NCBI GenBank assembly: GCA_937899725.1
Contig: CALCCA010000023.1
Location: 1-40,415, forward strand
DNA: 40,415 nucleotides
Direction of reading: 5' to 3'
Source of the DNA: an uncultured Halomicronema sp.
GTDB taxonomy: Bacteria; Cyanobacteriota; Cyanobacteriia; Phormidesmidales; Phormidesmidaceae
Of the stretch, positions 6,976 through 14,922 are shown piece after piece. A program made the translations under genes and the position numbers. How positions within the stretch are numbered: the first letter of the stretch is position 1; each line of letters begins with the position of its first letter. The notes beneath the pieces were generated by a model. That model saw nothing but the letters and a program-made list of their open reading frames with translations, did not search any database and had not been told where the DNA came from.

Positions 6976-8004
6976 ATGGGTCAACTGTTTTATCGTCTTT
7001 TGTTGAATGGGACTTCTTTAGCAACTTTGGTCGCCATTATGGCACCCCTATCGACCGCGCTAACGGCCCTCACCTTCACCGCTCAACCCGCCTCAGCAGC
7101 CACCCTCGCAGCTGACGCTGAGGCGACTCAACTGGCGGAACTATCCGACCAGCAGCTGAAGGATGACGACGATGATGACGATGATGACGACGATGATGAC
7201 GACGACAAAACTGAACACCAGGAAACGCGCGAAAGCACGACCACAACCACCACGACGACCACGACCACCGTCACCCAAGTCACCTACACCGACGTCACCA
7301 CTGACTATTGGGCCAGCGAGTTTATCTATCGCCTCGCCTCGATTGATATTGTTTCGGGCTACCCCGATGGTGAGTTTTTGCCCAACACCTATCTCACCAA
7401 AGCTCACTACGCCGCCATGGTCACCAAGGCTTTCAACAAGCGCGCCGTGCGAGAGACCGTCAACATTCGCAACGTGTCTCAATTTTATTGGGCCTACAAC
7501 GCACTAGAAACGGCCTATGCTCAGGGCTTTATCGACTTAACGTCGGATAATACCTTCGACCCTGAAGCCAACATGACCAAGTTGGAATTCTTTGTGATGC
7601 TGGCTCAGTCGCTGGACTATACCGAAGTGACGTCCACCACTTACACCGTTGAAGAGCTGCTCAGCGTGTTTAGCGATGCGGATACGATTCCCACGGAATA
7701 CCGCGTCATTATTGCGGCGTTGGTAGAGAAGGGCGTCATCGTCAACTATCCCACTCTGACCCGGCTCAATCTCTTTGAACGAGTCACTCGGGCTGAGGCC
7801 AGCTCGTTTATCTACCAGGCGATGGCGAGCAAGAGTTTGGTAGAGACGATCTACTCTGAATACATCGTCGATGTGGTGGGTCTGTTTGAGGAAACCACCA
7901 CCACCGAGACCACCGTTGAAACTGAAACGACTACAGATGTCACGGTTAGCGGCGACGACGACGATGACGATGATGACGATGACGATGACGACGATGGTGA
8001 TTAA
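6976..8004 (+). CDS. Secreted SLH-domain protein with two poly-aspartate tracts
   Basis: This encodes 342 residues from the ATG at 6976; an upstream in-frame ATG at 6883 would put a charged stretch ahead of a good signal peptide and is less likely. Residues 1-42 are a signal peptide ending PASAA. A run of 15 Asp (residues 63-77) follows, then a Thr-rich run. Next come three SLH-type repeats, with landmarks DYWASEFIYRLASIDIVSGYP, FYWAYNALETAYAQGFI and YRVIIAALVEKGVIVNYP. A Thr/Glu-rich linker leads to 14 Asp and a final Gly-Asp. SLH repeats usually attach proteins to the cell wall or outer-membrane region. The acidic tails could bind Ca2+ or other cations, which is inference only. Confidence 0.85.
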   Translation: MGQLFYRLLLNGTSLATLVAIMAPLSTALTALTFTAQPASAATLAADAEATQLAELSDQQLKDDDDDDDDDDDDDDDKTEHQETRESTTTTTTTTTTTVTQVTYTDVTTDYWASEFIYRLASIDIVSGYPDGEFLPNTYLTKAHYAAMVTKAFNKRAVRETVNIRNVSQFYWAYNALETAYAQGFIDLTSDNTFDPEANMTKLEFFVMLAQSLDYTEVTSTTYTVEELLSVFSDADTIPTEYRVIIAALVEKGVIVNYPTLTRLNLFERVTRAEASSFIYQAMASKSLVETIYSEYIVDVVGLFEETTTTETTVETETTTDVTVSGDDDDDDDDDDDDDDGD

Positions 8005-8008
8005 CGCC

Positions 8009-8150
8009 AGTTCGGGTTAAGCCAAACCCCACCTTAGGCACCCCGCCCCAGAGGGGATGGTCGCCTCAACTGGCGGGTCAGCGGGCCTCATGCCCTGATC
8101 CCGAACTCAGTAAATTGCCGTCGGGCAATCAATAGGCGCTTCGGCGCTTA
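8009..8150 (+). ncRNA. Highly structured non-coding stretch (possible sRNA or 3'UTR)
   Basis: Just after the SLH stop codon the sequence folds repeatedly. AGTTCGGG (8009-8016) pairs with CCCGAACT (8100-8107). Inside are CCCC/GGGG around 8041-8056, AGGC/GCCT, and GGGC/GCCC around 8083-8095. These are followed by TTGCC/GGCAA (8114-8129) and a GCGCTTCGGCGCTT hairpin (8136-8149), then the terminator at 8153. CCCGAACTCAG (8100-8110) equals the conserved loop-C segment of bacterial 5S rRNA, but the rest does not align convincingly with 5S. It could be an independent RNA or an elaborate mRNA 3' end. Confidence 0.3.
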
Positions 8151-8152
8151 AA

Positions 8153-8200
8153 AAAGCCTCTGGATTCCCTTATCTGTCAGGAATCCAGAGGCTTTCTTTT
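8153..8200. terminator. Strong bidirectional intrinsic terminator
   Basis: AAAGCCTCTGGATTCC (8153-8168) and its exact complement (8180-8195) form a 16-bp stem with an 11-base loop. It is followed by CTTTT on the plus strand and by a run of T on the minus strand. It ends transcription from the SLH gene side and from the minus-strand small-protein gene at 8290-8400. Confidence 0.9.
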
Positions 8201-8289
8201 AGTGGTTGATCGACAGGCAGGCAACTCGCGGGCGGCAGTGACAAATGCACAGACCAGAGGCGCAGCTGCCGTTGAGGTGATTTGAGGGG

Positions 8290-8400
8290 CTAGCTAAATC
8301 CAGCGAGAATGAGTAGCACTCCCGCTCCCAGAGCAATCAGGGCCAATACGAGGCCCGCATTGGGACTACCTTTCCAAGAATAGTTTTTTTCTTTGGGCAT
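8290..8400 (-). CDS. Small single-pass membrane protein (36 residues)
   Basis: A short frame starts ATG at 8400 and ends TAG at 8290. It encodes a polar, basic N-terminus (MPKEKNYSWKGSPNAG), then one hydrophobic helix of about 19 residues ending LLILAGFS. The sequence AGAGGGA lies about seven bases before the ATG, a good Shine-Dalgarno match. The product looks like the small one-helix subunits attached to cyanobacterial photosynthetic or NDH complexes, but I cannot assign it to a named one. It is followed after 95 bp by the bidirectional terminator. Composition and ribosome site support a real gene. Confidence 0.6.
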   Translation of the reverse strand: MPKEKNYSWKGSPNAGLVLALIALGAGVLLILAGFS

Positions 8401-9126
8401 CGTGATCCCTCTGACAAAGTGCTTTCCCTATTGTGACATTAGTGTTCTGTACTGCATCCATTCGTTGGTTAGAGGCAGCATTAGCGTACTTCAGTCATCC
8501 GCTGGCGACGGTTGGGCTTTCTCCTGGGAAGACGCCTTGAGCACAGGGCCTGCGGTTCAACCGGCATTCACCGCAATTTTCAAGTCAATTAGGAGAACTT
8601 GGGCATAGAGGCTTTTAAGTCAGTTCGGAGATGAGATGGCTGGAGGAGCGATCGCCCCTGCACTTGCCCCCAAACTACGGCAATCAGCCCAATTCGGACG
8701 GTTAATTCGACCCGTAACCCCAGCCAGGGTTTCACGCTGGCCACAGAATAGAGAAGAGAGGGTGCTCAACCTTCACAGCGCTGGAAGCAGACCGGTTTTC
8801 AACAGCGCGATTTTCGCTGCATTACCGGGAGTGAGGGGCGCGATCGCGCGCTGAGACCGCTCATTTTTTTTACCCGGCCTGATGCCACCCATTCACCGGG
8901 GCCAAAACCTCATTGTGAAAGTGTGAAAATTTGCATCGAATTAGACATCAAAACAATCTGAATCGGTAGCGTCAGGCCAGAGGGCTAAGCCCCCAATCAA
9001 AAGAACCTCCTGTGCTTTAGCGGCGGGCGCTGGTTTGTCTGCTACATTAGCTCGATGTCTTACTTTAGAGGTAGGACTTTACGGATACATACCCCATACC
9101 TTTCTCAGCCGTCATGGCTTGTCATC
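8401..9126. other. Gene-free stretch
   Basis: About 0.7 kb between the divergent small-protein and PIN/TRAM genes. Short open frames here (for example 8393-8608 and 8636-8854) have no recognisable protein features. The stretch should contain both genes' promoters, but I find no -35/-10 pair that stands out. HIP1-like GCGATCGC sites are present. Confidence 0.6.
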
Positions 9127-10209
9127 ATGCTAGATGCACTCATCCTATTTTCCTTTGTGATTGCCGGGGCCGGCATCGGCTTTTATGCCCCTGAGCTGCT
9201 ACCGGCAGCCACCCTCAAAGAGGTCAACAGTCTAGAAGGTCTGAGCTCAGTCACGGCGGTATTTGGTGCGCTCATTGGCACCGGCGTCGGCTTAGTCATG
9301 CAGACCAGCTATCGCCGGTTAGAGACCCAAGTGCGAGAGCTGCCGCCCGATCGCCTGCTGAGTCGCGCAGCGGGCTTAGTGGTCGGGCTGCTGATTGCCA
9401 ACCTGATGTTGGCCCCGTTGTTTTTGCTGCCGATCCCCGGTGAGTTTGGGTTCATCAAACCGCTATTGGCCGTCATGGGCAGCGTGATTTTTGCCGTCTC
9501 AGGCATGAATCTGGCCGATACCCACGGGCGATCGTTGCTGCGGCTGGTGAGTCCCGGCACGATGGAATCGACGCTAGTGGCCGAGGGCACCCTGAAGCCT
9601 GCCAAAACTAAGCTACTGGATACCAGCTGCATCATTGATGGCCGCATTGAGGGCCTGCTAGAAACCAGCTTTTTAGAAGGGCAGGTGTTGGTACCGCAGT
9701 TTGTGCTGCAAGAATTGCAGCAGGTGGCCGATGCCTCTAACGATCAAAAGCGCATTCGCGGCAGACGCGGGTTAGACGTGCTCAACCGCATCCGCGAAAC
9801 CTATCCCAGTCGTGTCGTCATCACCTCGATGGATTATGACGAGATTCCGACCGTGGATGCCAAGCTAGTCAGGCTCGCTCAAGAGCTGAATGCGATGCTG
9901 CTCACCAATGACTTTAACCTCAACAAAGTCGCTAGCTTTCAAGAAGTCGAAGTGCTCAACATCAATGAGCTATCCAAGGCGATTCGGCCTAACTTTTTGC
10001 CCGGCGATGATATGGGCTTGAGAATCGTGAAGGAAGGTAAGGAACCGCAGCAGGGGGTGGGGTATCTCACCGATGGCACGATGGTCGTCGTGGAGGAAGG
10101 TCGCGAGTTTATTGGCGGCGAAATTGATGTAGTGGTCACGGGCTCGCTGCAAACCTCGGCAGGGCGGATGATCTTTGCGCGTCCGAAAGATTCTGTCCTC
10201 GCGACTTAG
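9127..10209 (+). CDS. PIN/TRAM domain membrane protein (YacL-like)
   Basis: This encodes 360 residues from the ATG at 9127 (MLDALILF), where homologues begin; an in-frame ATG at 9055 would add 24 residues. It has three or four N-terminal membrane helices (about residues 3-20, 40-60, 80-105 and 113-130). A PIN nuclease domain begins with KLLDTSCIIDGRIEGL and has the acidic positions DTS, E in QELQ, and LLTNDFNL. A C-terminal TRAM domain carries GVGYLTDGTMVVVEEGR. This matches the widely conserved PilT-N/PIN plus TRAM family (B. subtilis YacL), presumed membrane-anchored RNases of unknown target. It is monocistronic, with a large inverted-repeat element after it. Confidence 0.9.
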   Translation: MLDALILFSFVIAGAGIGFYAPELLPAATLKEVNSLEGLSSVTAVFGALIGTGVGLVMQTSYRRLETQVRELPPDRLLSRAAGLVVGLLIANLMLAPLFLLPIPGEFGFIKPLLAVMGSVIFAVSGMNLADTHGRSLLRLVSPGTMESTLVAEGTLKPAKTKLLDTSCIIDGRIEGLLETSFLEGQVLVPQFVLQELQQVADASNDQKRIRGRRGLDVLNRIRETYPSRVVITSMDYDEIPTVDAKLVRLAQELNAMLLTNDFNLNKVASFQEVEVLNINELSKAIRPNFLPGDDMGLRIVKEGKEPQQGVGYLTDGTMVVVEEGREFIGGEIDVVVTGSLQTSAGRMIFARPKDSVLAT

Positions 10210-10267
10210 CGGGGGGGTATGTCAGGTTTGCGAAAGGTCTTTCGGACTGCACCTCTCCGCCTGCGGT

Positions 10268-10467
10268 ACCTCTCCTTACGAAGGCTACGGCTTATACATC
10301 AGTTATTCTTTGGCCCATGCATTGGGCTAGATCCCCCTTAAAAAGGGGGCAATCCAGGTTTGAATTTGAACAGAGCCCCCTTAAAAAGGGGGTAACGACA
10401 GCGGGGGATTGGCCTTTTCGCTGAGTTCTAGAGATGTATATAAGCGGCAGCCTTCGCAAGGAGAGGT
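10268..10467. repeat. Long imperfect inverted repeat with nested C5TTAAAAAG5 hairpins
   Basis: The left arm (10268-10300, ACCTCTCCTTACGAAGGCT and on) and right arm (10433-10467) are inverted copies over about 33-35 bp, with two substitutions and a two-base gap by eye. Between them are two identical hairpins, CCCCCTTAAAAAGGGGG, at 10333-10349 and 10376-10392. There is no coding capacity. The roughly 200-bp element fills most of the gap between the PIN/TRAM gene and hemW. Arms this long suggest a non-autonomous mobile palindrome. The C5TTAAAAAG5 unit looks like a dispersed repeat common in cyanobacterial genomes. Confidence 0.65.
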
Positions 10468-10590
10468 TTAAGAATACTTCGGAGCCTCTTCTTCATAAAG
10501 AGAGGTGAGGTTGCCTCGGCCAGCCAAAACCGAGGTTTTCCAGGTCGATGTGGTTTAACTCAAGGTCTGTCTCCCCAACTTCTCTTACCG

Positions 10591-11787
10591 ATGCACCGGC
10601 CCCAGTCCGCCTACATTCACATCCCGTTTTGTCGCCGCCGCTGTTTTTACTGCGACTTTCCGATCGCGGTGGCGGGCGATCGCGCACGGGGTGAGACGTC
10701 GCCCCGCATCCAGACCTATGTCGAGACCCTCTGTCGAGAAATTCGGGCCACGCCTGCTATCGGTGAGCCGTTACAGACGGTCTTTTTTGGCGGGGGCACG
10801 CCCTCGCTGCTGGCGGTGGCCCAGGTGGAACAAGTCTTGAAGACGCTGACCGCTCAGTTCGGGCTGGCACCCACGGCGGAAATTTCGATGGAGATGGATC
10901 CGGGTACCTTTACCCGTGACGGGCTGCGCTCGCTGCAGCAAGTCGGGATCAATCGCGTCAGTTTGGGCGTGCAGGCCTTCAACGACGAGCAGCTTGCCGC
11001 CTGTGGCCGCACCCATGGCGTTCAAGACGTGCATCAGGCGATCGCCGATTTAACAGCAGTGCAGATGCCCGCCTGGAGCCTCGATTTGATCTCGGGTCTG
11101 CCCCATCAAACCCTGACGGACTGGACAGCGGCGCTGGAGCAGGCAATCGCCTACGCTCCGCCCCATCTCTCGGTCTACGATCTCACGGTCGAGCCGGGCA
11201 CCGTGTTTCACCACCGCTACCGTGCAGGTGAGTCACCGCTGCCCAGCGATGAGCTAACCACCAAGATGTATCGCCTGGCCCAACAGCGGCTGACTCAAGC
11301 GGGCTATCAGCACTACGAAATCTCCAACTACGCCCGCCCCACCTATCAGTGCCAGCACAACCGCGTCTACTGGGAAAATCGACCCTTTTATGGCTTCGGC
11401 ATGGGGGCCGCCAGCTATCTGCACCAGCAGCGCTGGCAGCGACCGCGCACCACCCACGCCTATGAAGCCTGGGTAGACGAATACTGTGAGGCCAACAGTG
11501 CGGCTGAGACTTTACTCGGTGCAGCGGCGACACTGGACGATCGCTGGCTGGATCGCCTGATGATGGGGCTGCGCCTGAGTGAAGGGCTGAGTTTAGACGC
11601 CTTGACCCAAGAGTTTGGCGGCGATCGGGTCGAGCGTCTGCGGCATTGCCTGCAGCCTTACCAACAGCAGCAGTGGGTGGCGATTACCGAGCCCCCGGCC
11701 CCCGTGGTTCAATTCACCGATCCCGAAGGATTTCTGTTTTCTAATGTGGTCTTGGTCAACCTGTTTGAGACCTTTGGTGAGGCCTAA
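10591..11787 (+). CDS. hemW: Radical SAM heme chaperone HemW (HemN-like)
   Basis: This 398-residue radical-SAM protein has the [4Fe-4S] motif C14xxxC18xxC21 (CRRRCFYC) immediately after YIHIPF, the classic HemW/HemN start. Further motifs are FFGGGTPSLL near 66-75, EMDPGTF, GVQAFNDEQL and a C-terminal HemN_C-like region (LDRLMMGLRLSEGLSLDAL). HemW proteins bind heme and pass it to respiratory or cytochrome targets. They are often mis-annotated as oxygen-independent coproporphyrinogen oxidase; the short N-terminus before the cysteines favours HemW. It starts at ATG with no strong ribosome site, and stands alone. Confidence 0.9.
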   Translation: MHRPQSAYIHIPFCRRRCFYCDFPIAVAGDRARGETSPRIQTYVETLCREIRATPAIGEPLQTVFFGGGTPSLLAVAQVEQVLKTLTAQFGLAPTAEISMEMDPGTFTRDGLRSLQQVGINRVSLGVQAFNDEQLAACGRTHGVQDVHQAIADLTAVQMPAWSLDLISGLPHQTLTDWTAALEQAIAYAPPHLSVYDLTVEPGTVFHHRYRAGESPLPSDELTTKMYRLAQQRLTQAGYQHYEISNYARPTYQCQHNRVYWENRPFYGFGMGAASYLHQQRWQRPRTTHAYEAWVDEYCEANSAAETLLGAAATLDDRWLDRLMMGLRLSEGLSLDALTQEFGGDRVERLRHCLQPYQQQQWVAITEPPAPVVQFTDPEGFLFSNVVLVNLFETFGEA

Positions 11788-12088
11788 AATGCCCCCTTCT
11801 GGCCAATCGCCAAAGCGCTGCCCACCGCTTTGAGCTTAGGTCTGACTGCGATCTCGCCCCCGCATCAGGTCGAGGCGGCAACCTCAATGCGGCCCGCCTC
11901 ATCCCCGCCCCTGATTGACCATGGCGCTGAGTATCCGCCGTGTCGGGGTTGCAGTCATAGAGTAAAATGACACCTGGAAAATTCCTGCAGCAACTGATTT
12001 TCAGCCGCTCCCATGAGCAGTTTAAAAACCCGCCAGTTGAGTCATTTTTCCGACTCCACAGCCCTCATTCTTTATCCCTGACAGCACT
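11788..12088. other. Intergenic stretch upstream of serA
   Basis: About 300 bp with no gene. A short hairpin CAAAGCG/CGCTTTG about 25 bp after the hemW stop may mark its 3' end. No riboswitch motif for amino acids or SAM is recognisable ahead of serA, and no clear -35/-10 pair was found. Confidence 0.5.
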
Positions 12089-13669
12089 ATGCCCAAGGTT
12101 CTCGTATCCGACCCCATCGACCAAGCTGGCCTCGACATCTTGTCGCAAGTCGCCCAGGTTGATGTTCAGACCAAACTGCCACCCGAAGAGCTGGTCAAGA
12201 TTGTGGGTGAATACGATGCCCTCATGATTCGCTCGGGCACTAAGGTCACCAAAGAGGTGATTGAAGCCGGTCAAAACCTCAAAATTATTGGCCGAGCGGG
12301 GGTCGGCGTTGACAATGTGGATGTCCCCGCCGCCACCCGCCGTGGCATCGTCGTGGTGAATTCGCCAGAGGGCAATACCATCGCCGCCGCCGAGCATGCC
12401 CTGGCCATGATGCTATCGCTGTCGCGCTACATCCCCGTCGCCGATAAGTCGGTTAAAGCGGGCAACTGGAACCGCAAAGCCTTTACCGGCGTGGAAGTCT
12501 ACAAAAAGACCCTCGGCGTCGTGGGCCTGGGCAAAATTGGCTCCCACGTGGCGACGGTGGCACGCGCCATGGGCATGAAGCTCTTGGCCTATGACCCCTT
12601 CATTTCCGTGGATCGAGCGGAGAAGCTGGGCTGTCGCCTGGTCGATATTGATTTGCTGTTTCGCGAAGCCGATTACATTACGCTGCACCTGCCCAAAACG
12701 CCCGAAACGACTAATATTGTCAACGCCAAAACCCTGGCAGCGATGAAGCCCACGGCCCGCCTAATCAACTGTGCGCGGGGCGGCATTATTGACGAAGTGG
12801 CATTAGCTCAGGCCCTCAGCGAAGACGAAATCGCCGGAGCCGCGTTAGACGTGTATGCCGAAGAACCGTTGGGGGAGTCGCCGCTGCGGGCCTTAGATCG
12901 CAAGATCATTCTCACGCCGCACTTGGGCGCATCAACCGAAGAGGCTCAGGTAAATGTCGCTACCGACGTGGCGGAACAGATTCGCGACGTGCTGCTGGGG
13001 CTGCCGGCGCGATCGGCGGTCAACATTCCCGGTTTGCGGGCGGAAGTCATGGAGCAGATGCGGCCCTATCTGCAGCTCGCCGAAACGCTGGGCAATTTGG
13101 TGGGGCAGCTCGCCGGGGGCCGGGTCGAGTCGCTCAACGTGCAGATGCAGGGCGAGCTAGCGCAGAAAGATAGCCAACCGGTGGTAATTGCGGCGCTGAA
13201 AGGATTGTTGTCCCACGCACTGCAAGAGCGCGTGAATTATGTGAACGCCAACATTGAGGCCAAAGAGCGCGGCATTCACGTGATTGAAACTCGCGACACC
13301 GACATTAAGGACTACACCGGTTCGCTGCGGCTAACGGCCATGGGCTCTCTGGGCGAGCATTCGGTCAGCGGGGTGCTGCTGGGCGGTAGCGAAATTCGGG
13401 TCACCGATATTGATGAGTTTCCAATCAACGTGCCGCCAACCGATCACATGCTATTCACGCTGCACCGGGATATGCCGGGCATCATCGGCAAGATTGGGTC
13501 GCTGCTCGGCAGCTTTAACGTCAACATCGCCAGCATGCAGGTGGGGCGCAAGATTGTGCGCGGGGATGCGGTGATGGTGTTGAGTATTGATGACCCGCTG
13601 CCGGAAGGCATTTTGGATGAAATCACCAAGGTGCCGGGCATTCGAGATGCCTATACTGTGGATCTGTAA
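12089..13669 (+). CDS. serA: D-3-phosphoglycerate dehydrogenase
   Basis: This enzyme (526 residues, the long form) oxidises 3-phosphoglycerate to phosphohydroxypyruvate with NAD, opening the phosphorylated serine pathway. The NAD fold motif is [13 protein letters not shown] (143-155). The catalytic residues R230 (NCARGG), E259 (YAEEP) and H278 (TPHLGAST) are all in place. After the catalytic core come the intervening allosteric-substrate-binding-like domain and a C-terminal ACT domain ([18 protein letters not shown]), which binds serine for feedback inhibition in several homologues. prmA follows directly, the same neighbours as in Synechocystis. Confidence 0.96.
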   Translation: MPKVLVSDPIDQAGLDILSQVAQVDVQTKLPPEELVKIVGEYDALMIRSGTKVTKEVIEAGQNLKIIGRAGVGVDNVDVPAATRRGIVVVNSPEGNTIAAAEHALAMMLSLSRYIPVADKSVKAGNWNRKAFTGVEVYKKTLGVVGLGKIGSHVATVARAMGMKLLAYDPFISVDRAEKLGCRLVDIDLLFREADYITLHLPKTPETTNIVNAKTLAAMKPTARLINCARGGIIDEVALAQALSEDEIAGAALDVYAEEPLGESPLRALDRKIILTPHLGASTEEAQVNVATDVAEQIRDVLLGLPARSAVNIPGLRAEVMEQMRPYLQLAETLGNLVGQLAGGRVESLNVQMQGELAQKDSQPVVIAALKGLLSHALQERVNYVNANIEAKERGIHVIETRDTDIKDYTGSLRLTAMGSLGEHSVSGVLLGGSEIRVTDIDEFPINVPPTDHMLFTLHRDMPGIIGKIGSLLGSFNVNIASMQVGRKIVRGDAVMVLSIDDPLPEGILDEITKVPGIRDAYTVDL

Positions 13670-13730
13670 GGGCACAGATTGAGGAAGAATCGGTCGGGCG
13701 ATCGCTGCTGTTTGGAGATAGTCGAGCACT

Positions 13731-14624
13731 TTGGTTAATAGCTGGTGGGAGATTCAGGTTCTGTGTGATCCGGCTTTGGAGGATACCGTTTTTTGGCGGT
13801 TTGAGACCTTCGGCGGTCACGGTACGGTCAGTCAGCGCCGCAAACAACAGCGACAGGTACAAGCCTATTTTCCTCAAGTTGATTTTGAGCTGTTAGATGT
13901 CGCCGCGATGGCCCTGCGCATTCGCCAAGATGCCCTCTGCGCTCAGCTCCCTAATCCCCAGACGACCTGGCAGCTAATCGAAGACGAAGACTGGGCCAAA
14001 AGCTGGAAAGATCACTGGGAGCCCCAGCCGATTGGCGATCGCTTCCTCGTTAATCCAGCCTGGCTAGCCGTGCCCGCCGGAACGGAGCGGCTCGTGCTGC
14101 AGCTCGACCCGGGCGCGGCCTTTGGCACCGGCACCCATGCCACCACCCAGCTTTGCTTAGAATCGTTAGAGATGCGCGTCGGCAGCGATGACGCCAGTCG
14201 CGTAGTCGCTGACATTGGCTGTGGTTCAGGCATCCTATCAATTGGGGCACTGTTGCTGGGGGTCACGCGCTCCTATGCGGTCGATGTGGATACACTGGCG
14301 GTGCAGGCCACAGCCGAAAATGCCGCCCTCAACCAGCTCACCGCCGACGATATCAACGTGCAGCAGGGCAGCCTCGAAACGCTGATGGCAACGCTATCAG
14401 AGCCGGTTGATGGCATTCTCTGCAATATTTTGGCGGAGGTGATTGTTGACCTGATTCCGCAGTTGGGAGAAATTGCCCATCCACAGACCTGGGGCATTCT
14501 CAGTGGCATTTTGCTAGAGCAGTCGAAGCTGGTCGCCGACACCCTAGAACAGCATGGCTGGGTCGTGGCGACGCTCTGGCGTCGCCAGGAATGGTGCTGT
14601 CTCAACATCAGGCGGGCCGGATGA
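13731..14624 (+). CDS. prmA: Ribosomal protein L11 methyltransferase
   Basis: This SAM-dependent enzyme (297 residues) trimethylates ribosomal protein L11. The N-terminal recognition domain begins with NSWWEIQV. The catalytic domain has the PrmA-specific [18 protein letters not shown] near residues 125-142, the SAM motif [11 protein letters not shown] near 162-172 and the product-site motif CNILAEVI. The start is TTG at 13731, reading M-V-N-S-W-W; no in-frame ATG exists nearby and homologues begin at this point. Its TGA overlaps the ATG of the following small membrane gene. It lies 61 bp after serA. Confidence 0.95.
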   Translation: MVNSWWEIQVLCDPALEDTVFWRFETFGGHGTVSQRRKQQRQVQAYFPQVDFELLDVAAMALRIRQDALCAQLPNPQTTWQLIEDEDWAKSWKDHWEPQPIGDRFLVNPAWLAVPAGTERLVLQLDPGAAFGTGTHATTQLCLESLEMRVGSDDASRVVADIGCGSGILSIGALLLGVTRSYAVDVDTLAVQATAENAALNQLTADDINVQQGSLETLMATLSEPVDGILCNILAEVIVDLIPQLGEIAHPQTWGILSGILLEQSKLVADTLEQHGWVVATLWRRQEWCCLNIRRAG

Positions 14625-14833
14625 GTCAAACCACCGGGGCAGCTCAAATCGGTTTTGTAGTGAAGGTCATCGGGCTCTCGACCCTGATTGCGATCGCGTT
14701 TAAAACCCTGGCACCGCGCCTCGCGATTCCGGCCACCACCGCCGTCAGTTTGGCTCTGGTGCTAACCCCTTCCCTGCTGTTAGGAGCCTTTTTGACCTGG
14801 CAACTGAGGATAGCGCGTCCCCATTCCCAGTGA
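14621..14833 (+). CDS. Small two-helix membrane protein coupled to prmA
   Basis: This encodes 70 residues from the ATG at 14621, which overlaps the prmA stop as ATGA and implies translational coupling. The frame extends upstream inside prmA, but that part is not expected to be translated. Two hydrophobic segments are visible, [17 protein letters not shown] (about 11-27) and [20 protein letters not shown] (about 40-59), separated by a short basic loop. I do not recognise a named family. A role tied to ribosomal-protein methylation cannot be claimed from position alone. Confidence 0.65.
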   Translation: MSQTTGAAQIGFVVKVIGLSTLIAIAFKTLAPRLAIPATTAVSLALVLTPSLLLGAFLTWQLRIARPHSQ

Positions 14834-14922
14834 TCAGACTCCCGAGACCATCCGAGAAACGCTGGGAAACTCAGGAGGCAGGGGCTAGCGTTGTCATCTT
14901 TTTCTAGAGAGCTGGTGTAGCC

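Noticed and set aside
8100-8110. 5S rRNA gene
   Set aside because: Only the loop-C segment matches; spacing to the flanking helices is wrong for 5S, and no 16S or 23S sequence is nearby.
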